Shown piece by piece: positions 24,128 through 36,279 of a stretch of 64,000 nucleotides of DNA (positions within the stretch are counted from its first letter, which is position 1; each line of letters opens with the position of its first letter). The translations under genes were made by a program, and so were the position numbers. The notes under the pieces are model-generated. The model searched no databases, had not been told where the DNA came from, and saw only the letters and a program-made list of their open reading frames with translations. The stretch spans positions 84,317,143 through 84,381,142 of the forward strand of contig NW_026262679.1 in assembly GCF_021869535.1 (NCBI RefSeq), given 5' to 3'. The DNA comes from Mytilus californianus (lineage: Eukaryota > Mollusca > Bivalvia > Mytilida > Mytilidae).

Positions 24128-24725
24128 ACATCATATAAGGCCGTTTTGACATCATAAAATGAAGTAAACCGAACCACATCATATAATGTTACAAGCACAT
24201 AATATAATGACATAACCACATCATATAAAGATGTTTGTACATAATATAAGGGAAAATGTAGATCATATAAGTACATTTGCACATCATATAAGTATATCTG
24301 CACATCATATAAGGATATTTGCACATTATATTAGGATTTATGCACAACATATAAGTATGTTTGCACATCTTTTAAGTATATTTGCTAATCATATAAATAT
24401 ATTTGCACATCATATAAGTATATTTGCACATCATATATGGATATTTATACATCATATCAAGGTGTTTGCACATTATATAATGACAAGTGCACATCATATA
24501 ATGGTAAATGCACATCATATAATGAACATGGACACAACAAGGCAGTTTTGGCGTTCCATACTTTGCATTTATTATAATGACACAACCACATCACACAAAG
24601 ATGTTGGCACATAATATTTATGGGAAAATGCAGATCATATAAGTACATTTGCACATCATATAAGTATATCTGCACATCATATAAGGATATTTGCACATCA
24701 TAGAAGTATTTTTGCACATCATATG
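24128..24725 (-). repeat. ~21-bp minisatellite, inverted relative to 20338
   Basis: More than 20 units of TATAAGTATATTTGCACATCA type. A flank like AAGGCAGTTTTGGCGTTCCAT splits it into two blocks (24128-24540 and 24545-24725) with the same unit order, so the array has itself been duplicated. Apparent long frames here are artefacts of the repeat. Confidence 0.85.
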
Positions 24726-25082
24726 ATAGATATAAGAAGATGTGGTATGAGTGCCAATGAGACAACTCTCCATCCAAGTCAACATTAATAAAATTAAACT
24801 ATTTTAGGTCAAAGTACGGTCTTCAACACGGAGCCTTGGCTCACACCGAACAGCAAGCTATAAAGGGCCCCAAAAATTACTAGTGTAAAACCATTCAAAC
24901 GGGAAAACCAACGGTCTAATCTATATAAAAAACGAGAAACGAGAAACACTTATGAATCACATCAACAAACGACAACTACTGAACATCAGATTCATGTCTT
25001 CATTCAGGACAGGTTTACATGTGTTGGTTTTTATGTGTCGAACAAAGGCAAATGGACGATCCTATTAAAAAGGGTTTAACTG
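24725..25082 (+). repeat. AAGATGTGGTATGAGTGCCA family, long copy
   Basis: It includes ATGAGACAACTCTCCATCCA, AGTACGGTCTTCAACACGGA and GCTCACACCGAACAGCAAGC. The inverted counterpart is at 39375-39697. No coding frame. I recognise it as an abundant mussel repeat but cannot name its class. Confidence 0.65.
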
Positions 25083-25657
25083 CATAATTAACAATTTCCC
25101 GAGACAAAGTGTTGTTCCCAATCTATCCTAATGATAGAGAAAGTGCATTTATCGAGTTAACATAAAGAGTAAGAAAAATTTCTCAGCTGGGATTATTAAG
25201 AAGGTTTAGCATAAGTCTTCTTCTTAATTTCAATAGATATAAGTTATATTTGTTCAATATCGATATATATAAATGTGTATGCACGGGTTGATATTGCAAT
25301 GCAATAACTTGACCAGGTTTAAATTGCATGGCCAATTTTACTAGTTCTGTTGATTCATGTAAATGTGCTGCTTGTTATATTCCCTTTCTAGATTGCTTGG
25401 GATATAGGTAAATTAAATATCACGGCTTAAAAAAAAAATTTATGCCGCCCTTGATGGATGGATGGGAACCATATTCATAATAACTTTCTTTTCGTGGTAT
25501 GACTGTTTCTAATAAAACAGTAATCATCCGATCATTAATCAACTGATCGTTAAGGTGTTTTTAAACAGTGTGATTAAGTGTACTATATTTACACCCCAGT
25601 TCTATTGTTATACTTTACAGTTTCTATTTCTGAAACAAGTGTAAATTGAATAGATCT

Positions 25658-25768
25658 ATTGTTACGAATAACAATGGATTTTGACCACAGGGTGTGACGA
25701 GCGGGGTGTCTGGAAACCCCTGCTTTTTCTACATCCCGAAAACACAGTCCATTGTTATTCATAACAAT
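25658..25768. repeat. Inverted repeat with 20-bp arms
   Basis: ATTGTTACGAATAACAATGG and its near-exact reverse complement CCATTGTTATTCATAACAAT flank ~70 bp of more GC-rich sequence. Possibly a tiny MITE. Confidence 0.6.
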
Positions 25769-26426
25769 ATAAATTGTTTTTTTAATAGCATGAACATAAC
25801 AGATTACTAATAGTGTTCACTACAAGTTGTTTCAAGACATATTAAAAAAATATATTTCATGAAATTCCAATAGCGAAATAATATTTAGCATCTATTTTGA
25901 ATAAAAATAAACTGTTATCACAGAGATATGTCTCGCCTTTTTGTAATTTTGATAGTGCAAATGTTAAAATTAAAGTAGCAATACTTTAACATGCAAGTTA
26001 TGCAAATATTCAAAGTCGATGAACCATGACTGAAGGTACATTGTACATGGCTAAACAATCTCCATGATAATGAGATGTGCCAATGCTAATACAACTGCAT
26101 ACCAAATATCATTAACCTACCACTTGTGGTTCACCATGAACTAGATCTAATCACAAACTAATACATTGTTGTCGCCGCCGCCGACGCCGGAAACAGCATA
26201 CCTATGTCTCGCTTTTTGACTCTGTCAAGGCGAGACAAAAATCATTTAAATACTTATTTGCTTGAAGCTAAAATTTTAATCCTATATGGCAATGTCTTAA
26301 AGAACATACATGTAAAGAAATTTTATTTAAAGTATACATTAAAAACATATAGTTTTCTTTTTGGACTAAGTCTTAATCATAAAATAAATATTAATGTTTG
26401 GATTGTTGCAGATTAATGATGGCACC

Positions 26427-26610
26427 CAGGGGCGGATCCAGCCATTGTTAAAAGGGGGTCCCAACCCAGGATAACTGAGGGGGGTTCCAGTCATTTGTCT
26501 CCATTCTAAAGCATTGATCGTAAAAAAGGGGGTTACAACCCCGGACCCACCTTCTGGATGACCCCAAAAAGGGGGGTTCAAACATATGCAATCTACATTT
26601 TTGTATGTTA
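26427..26610 (+). mobile_element. hAT-like MITE end (CAGGGGCGGATCCAG)
   Basis: CAGGGGCGGATCCAGCCATT is a terminal sequence I recall from widespread animal hAT nonautonomous elements. The G/C-run-rich body (AAAGGGGGTCC, TGACCCCAAAAAGG) follows. The other terminus is not clear. Confidence 0.5.
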
Positions 26611-26803
26611 AGCGTGTCCGTCGTCGGGTTTCTAATCCAGACACACATATCCATCAGTATGTTCGAATATGAATGATTGTTTAATGTTGAGAAGAAAGGG
26701 GGGGGGGGCTTTTTTTTTATAAAACCGTTACATGTAAAATACATTTATGATTACCTTCATTAAGCTGATACATGTAAGTACTTTCGGTTATAAATATTAA
26801 AAT

Positions 26804-26893
26804 TGAGAATGGAAATGGGGAATGTGTCAAAGAGACAACAACCCGATCATAGAACAGACAACAGCAGAAGGTCACCAACAGGTCTTCAATTGC
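26804..26893 (+). repeat. GGAATGTGTCAAAGAGACAA family, fragment
   Basis: TGAGAATGGAAATGGGGAAT, GTGTCAAAGAGACAACAACC and ACAGGTCTTCAA match the inverted 16486 element. Confidence 0.6.
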
Positions 26894-26899
26894 CTTTAT

Positions 26900-29690
26900 C
26901 TTTAGTCTCTTCTACCAAATCCAACGCATGACTCAAAATGTCGTCCGTCTTATACTCGTCCATATTGACAACTACATACAAAAGCATGATGTATATTTTT
27001 GGTAATAAGAAGGCGCGATACGATTAGCCTTGACCTGCTGACCCATAATAGCACATGGATTTAGCGGGAATATGCAAAATTGCAACTTTGACATTTGTAA
27101 AATGTACTCACTTGTCAAAGTTTTAATAAAGATCGTCAAAGTAAGGTTACTAGTGGGGTTTCATCTAAGCAAATATTTTTTTTCTTATTAATCATGGTTT
27201 GATATTGTCAATAAAAATGCTTTCCGTTCTTTTTCATTTAATATTCATTGTAAACAAATATAGGGTTTAGCATCTGGTGTAAGTTAGTTATACACTTCGG
27301 GATACGGCTGTATGGGTTTCTTATCCAGACTCACCTATCCCTCAGTGTATAACTATTACGTATACACTAGCGATTACTGTTAAAAGTAAAGGTTTATTTT
27401 GTATTTGGTAAATCCAGTCAATGAAACATATCGTTATGGTACTTGATGAATGAATGTCTGTAGTTTTGGCTGAGCATATAGATGTCCAGTGCATTTCGAT
27501 ACTGCGTGGTTGTCGCTTTAACATCTACCAATATCTGTTGCGTGTCCAATTAGTTAAATAACGGAGCTGCGACTCAGCTGGTTATATCAACTGTTTAGTG
27601 ATTTACTTCCGTTAAAAAAAATAGCCACTGTTAAGTATGTATGTATATTCTAGCTGAAAGGTGAAAAGCTGTTGTTTTGAAATGAAACATAGGTTTTCAT
27701 TAAACTATTGATATTATTTAACAAAGAATAGACTGCTGGTTTATTTTCAAGAAAAGTGTTTTTTTATAACACAAAAGGAAAAAAATCTTCGCACAGATTT
27801 TGTTTTTCAATTTATCTATCCGATGGGTTGTAAAGTGAATTTAAACATAGCTTTTTAAAAGAGTTCTAATTTTGCAACTTCGCTAATATTTTCTGACTCG
27901 GCATTATTTTGCTGTCGACAAATAAACCTGTAAGTCGATCGGGATGAAGGTCTGGGAAGCAGTTATAGTAAATTATAGTGTCAAATGTGGACAGTGTATT
28001 ACATGTAAAAAAAAAATTCATCAATTCATTTCTTCATGTTTCATGCATAGAATAACAAATGGGGATGTTAATACATGTAAACAACGGGTTTTTATTTTAA
28101 GGCAAAATAGTGATATTGTCCACTTGAAAAATGTCAACTATGAGAACATCTGAAGATGTCAAACTGACGTCAAGATCTGGTAGACATTTCTGTAATTTTT
28201 AATTTGTCCCAAAAGTAGTACACTGCACTACATAAATCTTATTGAGAAAAACGCAGGTGGAAATTTTTAATTGTTTACTTATTCTTCTAAAGAAATGCAC
28301 TACAAAATAAAAGTTTCTCTAGCCCGAAGGTCTGAAAGGTGTAGTAGGTCTGTAAAGGAGTAATATCATGTTGTCAAATTACATTAAATTTGATATGAGT
28401 CATTGTAGTAAATATTTGAAGAAAACATATGTAAAAATATCAAATCAGCAAGCTGATACATTACAACAGCAATGTTTCCGTGATGACGTCATTATTGTGC
28501 ACTCTTCCTGCTAAATATTAATACTTTTAGTTTAATACGACATTGGTCACATAAACGGACCACCATATGTTTTTGTTATGATGTCTATCTCACCACTATA
28601 CATCTATTTAGAAATAAAACAATATTTGGGTCGGAAGGTTGTGGCCAATGTTTAGCAGTAGGAAATAGCTTTAAAAATGCATTTAAACAGAAAACATGAC
28701 TAAAAGTGATAAGGTATCATACCTTTGAAGCTGTCAACAATGTCAAATTCAAACAGTAGATAGACTTAATGTCTCGTTTATCCGAACTTATTCTATGTCG
28801 TACATATTGGTATTTAGATATAGTATTACAAAATCCTGTTTTAGTTCCAACATAAGGCATTCTTGGACCCATTTTTTTCAAAACCGCTGCCTATGAATAT
28901 CTCGATAAGTTTTGCGTATGGTTAATTTACGTACAATGAGCTTGGTACCCACTCTTAAAAGGGCAACGGTTTCACGTCTACATTCCGACCGGATGTAGCT
29001 GAGTTTTTTAACTTTCGCACAGCAAAGCGGATGCCCTCTTGGGTTTTACAGAACCACTGACCATATTTCTATATCCCAGAAACGCTTGCGGTTCTTATGT
29101 GAATTTATCACATATTTTATGTGTGACCATTGAATCGTGCATGATTCATCTAGGCAACGACATCAAAAATGATACTGACCTCTGTATGGGACGTCAGTAT
29201 CGTGACATCAGCATTACGACATGATTTATCATATTTTGAAATGTAATATGAGCAATGCAAAATGAATAGTTTGTTCAATTGTAATAGGTTAAATGCTGTT
29301 GATATGACGTTGATTGTAGAATTGAGGAAAAACGTGACATTACTAGTTTACTTTTCGACATATAGGTTTGAGTGTCCCTTTGGTATCTTTCGTCTCTGTT
29401 TTCCAGAAAAACAGATGGGAACCACATTAGAACCACATAAAGTGCTTCATGTGAATGAGAGTAATTTCTCTGTGATATTTAATGCCAAACACTATTCAGT
29501 ACTGATACATAACTTAAAATCGTTACGAAAACATGACTGTGAATTTTTATTATTCAAACATATTCTATATGTGCCTGTCCTAATTCAAGACACTAGTTTT
29601 GATGCTGTTTATCAAATTTTGGTTTCGTTTGTTGTTTTAGACAGTTTGTTCTGGTGTTGTTCTATTGCACCACTGTCCCAGGTTTAGGGG
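26900..29690. other. Gene-free AT-rich sequence
   Basis: No supported gene. The 141-residue frame at 29262-29687 runs through a repeat fragment (29358-29402, inverted GAGGGACGAAAGATACCAG family) and shows no protein-like features. Confidence 0.45.
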
Positions 29691-29749
29691 GAGTGTTGCT
29701 TGCCCACTAACATGTTTGACCCCTGCAACATTATATTGGTGCCTGTCCC

Positions 29750-29915
29750 AAAAGAGGGACGAAAGATACCAGAGGGACAGTCAAACTCATAGATCGAAAA
29801 CAAACTGACAACGCCATGGCAAAAAAAAAAAAGACAAACAGAAAAATAATAGTACAGATGACACAACATAGAAAACCAAAGACTAAGCAACACGAACCCC
29901 AAGTCAGGAGCCTGT
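29750..29915 (+). repeat. GAGGGACGAAAGATACCAG family, short copy
   Basis: It matches 41258 up to the AAGCAACACGAACCCC block, then joins AAGTCAGGAGCCTGTAATTT of another repeat (to ~30130). Confidence 0.7.
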
Positions 29916-30350
29916 AATTTAGAGGTTGTTGATTGTTGGTGTATATCATATTTGTTATTTGCTTTTTGCATTGTACATAAATCAGGCCTTTAGTTTTCTC
30001 GCTTGAATTGTTTTACATTTGACTTTTCGGGGCCTTCTATAACTTACTATGTTGTATGGGTTTTGCTCACTCTTGAAGACTGTACGGTGACCTATAGTTG
30101 CTTAGTTCTACGAAATTTCTTCTCTGGTAGAGAGCTGGTTCATAAGCCATCCACATCTTCTTTTTTTTATATTACTAAAAATCAATACTAAAACTATAAT
30201 GAGTAATTATAAAACTATGAATTGAGTTATTACAAAACTATAAAATGAGTTATTACAAAACTATAAGTAAGAATATTTATTCTGACTATTGTTTTGTTTA
30301 GTAGTTATTCAACAGAAGATGGTATGTAGAAATAAAGTGTTTTTTAAATT

Positions 30351-30962
30351 TTCAGATGCATAGACAATAAAACTTAGGACACTAAAATAAAAAAAAAAGC
30401 ATGCCAACATATAGACGTATGGTGTAATCATAATGAATAATAATAACGTCGAAAATCCTATCCAGAAATTAATACTCTAAAGATCAAACAATCACTTTGT
30501 GGTGTTACATATCCTAGCTTATGCAACAAACTTGATTAATAATGGAACGATCAAGGACAGATCTAATACTTATACTAATTTATTGTCATACATTGTAGTG
30601 TCACAACCTATTAACAATATGTGTGTCAGCTTAAAGTTTAATAATTAAAAGTCAAGAATAAATCTCCATTGTTCATCCCTTAAGACTTTCGTCATAGTCT
30701 GTCAGACACAATTCTCATGTTTTGCATATGCAGACTGTCATTCTACGTAACACTTAGAAATAAAAACCAGGTCATTAGAAATAAAAACCAGGTCATTAGA
30801 AATAGTTTGAACAAATACGTGTATTTATTGATAAAGGGTTATTCATTAGTGGTTGTACTGGGAGAACATAAAAAAAGTAAATAACACCAAAGAATTCTTT
30901 GGAATTCGAATTTATGATTTGGATTAGAAATCTATGATAGAAATTTTGCTTGCTTCTTATTT
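30351..30962 (+). repeat. ~600-bp duplicated segment, copy 1
   Basis: From AGATGCATAGACAATAAAAC to ATCTATGATAGAAATTTTGC it matches 31583-33097. Inside, a 21-bp unit (TTAGAAATAAAAACCAGGTC) is itself duplicated near 30766. Confidence 0.75.
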
Positions 30963-31582
30963 ATTTTTGCTTCCCCGAGGGTATCATCAGCTCAGAAGTC
31001 AGTATTTAGGTACTGACATGATTTATAACAAACCTTGTTGATTAATTTTGAAATTATAAAGAAACTAAGGTGTCCACTCCCTCCGGCAAAGTTGACCTTA
31101 GATGAATTTGGCTATTTTTTTAGGCACTTTTTGGTCATATAGCTCTTTAACTGTTTCGGTTCTCATACATTCTCAGCTTTCAAATACTTTTTCTGCAAAA
31201 GTTCACGACTATAACATAACTTTCTTAAACATTGTCCGTTTATGAAAAAAATATTGAGAAACCCTCAGGCAAAATCGACATTGAATGGAAGCTTTTGTAT
31301 TTGTATATCCCTTTTAATCATATAGCTCTAACGTATAACGGTATTAAAATATTCCTGTCCTCCAAATATTTAGCTTTAAGCGTTCACAATGAAGCTAAAT
31401 CCCCAAAAAAGCGCGTTAGAGGCAAGCTATCTATATAGTTTAGATTACCTATTTGCATACAATTTAGGGTTTTTAGGGTAGACACAGATATTTATAAAAT
31501 AGATTCTACTTACATTTTATGAAAGTTAAATGTGAAGATATATTTCGGGCCTTCGGATAACACATTTCGAAATTCTTTTTTT

Positions 31583-33097
31583 TAGATGTGTAGACAGAAA
31601 AGAATTAGGACACTAAAATGAAAAAAAAAAAAACATGCCAACATATACACTTATGGTGCAATCTTCTTCAATATTAATGGACATCATCTAATTCCAACTA
31701 AAACTAATAATGTTTTGAACTTTAATCATATTACTAATGACTGATGAGGCGCGATAAACGGATTTTCAGCTATTTTAGAACAAGCAAAAGTTACTTATAA
31801 AAAAACCACTATGGTGTTTTGGCCTGATTTCCTTTATATTTCAACTTACGATAGCGTGTAATGTAATATCAAAGCAAACGAATTTTCACAAAACATTGTG
31901 ACAATAAGAAAAAATAACACTATCATCGCCAACCATGGTTAAAAGTTTATAAAGAACTATAATACCAGGTTTAATCCTCCATTTTCTTCGGAAAATACCT
32001 GTACCAAGTCAGGAATATTGCAGTAGGTTTTAACTTGTTTCGTTGATTGATAGCGTTTGATTTTATCAGTTTTTATGAACTTCCCCTTTTTTGAATTTGC
32101 CTTGGTGTTCAGTATTTTTGTTAAATTTTTTATATATGTTCATCAAGATTTATTCTATGTCAACATCAAATAGTCAAATCTGATTATGAATTAGAAATAC
32201 TTTTTTCTCAGATTTATATCAGTTTTCTTTTACAAATTTTGTATGCAGCAAATAATAAATCTGCGAATTGTTTTGGTAGTTATTACATTAAAAAAATTAC
32301 CTTGCTATATGTAGTTTTGTAATAGATTATGAGTTTTGTGATCATAGTATGAGGAATATAATTGCAGAAGCAATAAGCATTGTAATGAAAAAAAATGTAT
32401 CTAGGGAATTCAACAACTTCAAAATGCATATAAGTAAATTAAGAACGTGTTCGGATTTTCGCATTCGTTTGCACGTTTTCTGTTGTTATGATTAATATGT
32501 CCGGATTATTTCCTTGATTTTTTTTTGTCTTTCCACAGGTGTTTAACTTATGCGAAATCTACAGAATGAATAATATTATCTTTGAAAACCCTATCCTGTA
32601 ATTAATACTCGAAAGGTCATATGACAAATAGTCACTTGGTGATGTTATATATCCCAGCTTATGCAACCAGCGTGATCAATAAAGAAACCATCAAGGACAG
32701 ATATAATACTAATAATTGTTTTCGTTTATTGAATTTATTGTCTACACGACCTATTAACAATATTTGTGTCAGCTAAAATTTGTCACCAAATAATAAAAAG
32801 TCAAAAATAAATCTCTATTGTGCATCCCTAAGGACTTTTGACATACTCTGTCACACTCAATTCACATACCTTGCATATGCAGACTGTCATTTGACGTAAT
32901 ATCTAATTAAAAAAATAAACCAGGTCATTTCAGATAGTTTAAACAAATACGTTTTTTTTATTGATAAAGAGTTATTCATTAGTGGTTGTATTGTGAGAAC
33001 ATCAAAAAAGCAAATAATACCAAAGATCTTTTTGGAATTCGAATTTATAATTTAAGTTAGAAATCTATGATAGAAATTTCGCTTGTTTCTTTTTGTT
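31583..33097 (+). repeat. Duplicated segment, copy 2, split by ~900 bp
   Basis: The left part 31583-31662 and right part 32563-33097 match the 30351 copy. The intervening 31663-32562 is absent from copy 1 and includes a fragment of the ACCAGGTTTAATCC family (31960-32130). Confidence 0.7.
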
Positions 33098-33139
33098 GTT
33101 GTAATGAACTATAACATAATATTGCAATTGGTCCGTAAG

Positions 33140-33335
33140 AACATATATAGATAAATAAGGAGATGTGACAAGTTTGCCAATGGGACAACTATCCAAAGGA
33201 TCCAAATAACATAGATTTCATGATTATTGGTCACCGTACTGCCTTCAACAATGAGCAAATACCATACCTTATAGTCAGCAACAACAATAAAAATGATAAA
33301 ATGTGCAACAATTTAAACCAAAAAACCATCGATCT
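33140..33335 (+). repeat. AAGATGTGGTATGAGTGCCA family, diverged fragment
   Basis: AAGGAGATGTGACAAGTTTGCC, TGGGACAACTATCC and CCGTACTGCCTTCAACAATG are present. It immediately precedes the 33338 MITE. Confidence 0.5.
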
Positions 33336-33337
33336 GA

Positions 33338-33782
33338 TATAGGTTGCACTTTGTAAATACAGCTGTTTCACAAGCCACGCCTCTTTTGGGGATATATATA
33401 CTATTCATAGATATGTTAATTTGTTCCCAGATATGATCTCTGTGTATCATATCATAGAGACATAACTTGAAAATGTTATGAGTATAGAAAAAAATGATAG
33501 CGCCTAAAATTTAATTCTGAGGAGGTCCAAAAGTGGAGGTAGGGGTAGTATAGAATTTTAGTATAAGTTTAAACTCTTAGAAGTTCATGGCATATACATG
33601 TTGAAAATATGCCGCACAGCCCTATATTTTGACCTTTGCATAAAATAGAAGTGCATATCAACTTTCCGTTCTGGGATATAATTTTTTACGAAACTCCCTA
33701 GTAAAAGAGGCACAGTTTTAGCCGCAAAGTGAGTTCCTATGGGAAATTGCATTGTCTATATTTACAGAATTGCAACCTATAT
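33338..33782 (+). mobile_element. MITE, family with GGTTGCAC termini, best-preserved ends
   Basis: The outer ~25 bp are inverted repeats: TATAGGTTGCACTTTGTAAA at the left and TATAGGTTGCAATTCTGTAA inverted at the right. About 445 bp, no open frame; clear relative of the 5171 copy. Confidence 0.75.
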
Positions 33783-33906
33783 AGGGTGAAAAAAGAGAAC
33801 ATATAGAATTTCACCAAATCTTGTTTATCTCAGAGATTTGAATGAAATTAACTCAAATACAAAGTTTTATGAATATTTCACGAAGATTGAGAAAATCGTG
33901 GGCCTT

Positions 33907-34496
33907 AAGGTTCATCATAACAAATGGACAAAAATGGTTGTATTTACACCTCAAAAACTACTCTGAGTACAGACTTACCTGTCCAGTTAGAAAAGGTTTT
34001 AAAGCCTGGCATCCACAAGATATATAAAAGTTAAATGCAATTTGTGTTTCAGAAAGATCAAATCTTTTTTGGATTTTGAAGGGCATTTTTTTTCGTTCAT
34101 GCAGAAGGTGTAAAAATAAACTAAGTTGGGATACAACTTTGAGATGCTCCCACTCAGGTAAAAACTGTATTGTATTGTATTGATTGTCCTTGATTGAAAT
34201 GGACAACAATAGACAGCTACACAACTATAGGTGAGTTAAAGGGTTTAACTGAGTGGACAGAATCAAAGCAATTCAGGTGTTTGTTTATTTTTACACCTTC
34301 TGCAGAAAGGGAAAAAAATGCCCATCAAAATCCCAAAAAGATTATATCTTTCTGAAACACAAAATGCATTTAACTTTTATATATCTAGTGGATGCCAGGC
34401 CTTCAAACTTTGCCAACTGGACGGGTAAGTTTGTACTCAGAGTAGTTTTTGAGGTGTAAATACAGCCATTTTTGTCCATTTGTTATGATGAACCTT
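33907..34496. repeat. Long inverted repeat (foldback), ~215-bp arms
   Basis: The left arm 33907-34121 (AAGGTTCATCATAACAAATG ... AGAAGGTGTAAAAATAAAC) recurs inverted at 34283-34496 (GTTTATTTTTACACCTTCTG ... TTGTTATGATGAACCTT). The ~160-bp loop differs. The arms have diverged by substitutions and small indels. Confidence 0.85.
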
Positions 34497-35110
34497 AACT
34501 ATGATGACTCAGCATAAATTCACAGTTTACAGTATGCATAGTTTACTTAAAGGCCTGAATTCAAAATAAGTTTTTAATGTATGCATATTTGTAATTTTAA
34601 TTGTTTAGAAGTGCTTATTTTTACTCTTCGCAGTCATTGAAACTCATAGATCCTTCCTGAATATTGTTTTTTGGGATGTTTTTGTTCTGTCGATAACCCA
34701 AAAGTAAGCCGTAACACCGGAATGTGCTTTTTTTTGTGATCACGGCATAAAAAAATACAAGCTAGAAATACAAAAATACCTCAATAAAACTAACAATTGT
34801 GTGTTCTTTCCTAAACCTATATCGATTTCGCTATGATATATTCATGCGTAAAACACAGAAAGGGAATCATGGAGTTCTATGAAAGTTTAAATTGATAGCA
34901 TATATAACGCGAGGTTCGTTAGTCAGCTCTCCAGCTTACACATCAATAACCTCTCGACAAAACGTGTTTAATCATAAATTAAAGTATAGAACATTTAGCA
35001 TTTCAATGTTTTTTGAAAATTTCAATTAACTTTTATAGTTTCTTACCGTGCAAATGGAGGTAATTTTTATTATATTGTTACTAAATATTGTTTGGAATGT
35101 CTTCTGTTTC

Positions 35111-35180
35111 CATCGTCCTGAACATGCATGAAGTATTTGCCACTGGACGTTTAGCAAACAACAATCAATCAATCAATCAA
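35111..35180 (+). mobile_element. 70-bp 5'-truncated SINE tail with 11-bp target-site duplication
   Basis: Only the last 70 bp of an AATC-tailed element are present (GTCCTGAACATGCATGAAGT ... AATCAATCAATC). They are flanked exactly by TCTTCTGTTTC at 35100-35110 and 35181-35191. Confidence 0.85.
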
Positions 35181-35279
35181 TCTTCTGTTTCTGATTATAT
35201 CCACTTCATTTGAACTTTGGTGGATAGTTGTCTTATTGGCAATCCTACCACATCTTAATATTTTTATATGAAAATGTGA

Positions 35280-35690
35280 CTGAGTGTGAATTCGATTGGC
35301 GGGCTATGAATAGCAGCAGACGCTTACCCTGTCGACGCCCCCCAGTCTCGCTTAATTGGAATTCATGCGATTGACTCAATTTGTTTTTTGTTAACTTGAT
35401 TTGTCCCTTTCTAATCGATTTACGAGATTTGAATATCGGTAAACTACTGACGTTTTAAACATAAGAACGATTTGACTAATATACTGTTATTTTATAGTTC
35501 GTTTCTGTGTGTGTTACATTTTAATTTTGTATGTCTGTTGTGTCGTAGTTTTCCTCTTATAGTTGATGTGTTTCCCTCAGTTTAAGTTCGTAACCCGGAT
35601 TTGTTTTTTTTTTCTCAATCGATTTATGAATTTCGAACAACGGTATACTACTGTTGCCTTTATTTATAGGCACAATTGCCTCAATTCCAT
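35280..35690 (+). repeat. GGTATACTACTGTTGCC family, two partial copies
   Basis: ATCGGTAAACTACTG (35453) and AACGGTATACTACTGTTGCC (35638) end two related fragments. Similar ends occur at 17600 and 40845. Confidence 0.5.
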
Positions 35691-36149
35691 GAAATTGCAG
35701 CTAAAGCGGTTTATCTGAACAATCGGACAAAAATTCAGTTTTTACGTCATTATACACTTTTTAAATCATGCTATTTTCTATTTCACATCCGAAGAACCTC
35801 TATGCTTCAAATTCCTCAAACATACTGTATCGTATTTGTTTTTATAAAGTGTGATACATTATCTCGAAGCACACTATAACTTTTCACCAATTATTTTGGT
35901 AAAAAATCTTCAAAATTTAGACTTATGTGTGTTTTTTCGCAGGAATTGTCTTTATGTTTCTTAAATTTCAATAAAATATATAAACCAAAAGATATACTGA
36001 GATCAGTTTATAAACAAATGTCACTTTTTGAATCAAAGTGACAGTCGAAAGAGAAAAATTTAATCATTAAAGTATTATATTATAGCCTTTCATGTCGCTT
36101 ATATTCCATCACACTAATTCGAACAACAAATAAATCGCAAAAATAAATT

Positions 36150-36275
36150 ATACAAAATCCCAGTATTCCAGTTTTGACTTTTTTGCCTTTTCAACTCTTA
36201 TGAGCCACTGATGAGTCTTTTGTAGAAAATCGCGCGTCTGGCGTACACCATTATAATCCTGGTATCTATGACGAA
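36150..36275 (+). mobile_element. Retrozyme-like repeat, decayed, ribozyme on plus strand
   Basis: The orientation is opposite to the 13.9 kb copy. CTGATGAGTC, CGCGCGTCTGGCG and the ATAATCCTGGTATCTATGA end are present. The second core box reads AAAAT instead of CGAAAC, which should abolish cleavage. Confidence 0.6.
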
Positions 36276-36279
36276 TTGA

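Noticed and set aside
24010-24777. Overlapping 100-127-residue frames on both strands rich in HHI / YDVQ units
   Set aside because: They are translations of the 21-bp minisatellite, whose unit length is a multiple of three.
29262-29687. 141-residue open frame, the longest outside the opsin
   Set aside because: Part of it is the reverse of a dispersed repeat (29358-29402). There are no domains, splice context or composition suggesting a protein.
31738-31770. CTGATGAGGCGCGATAAAC as another hammerhead core
   Set aside because: The second core box is not GAAA and no helix I partner is found nearby.
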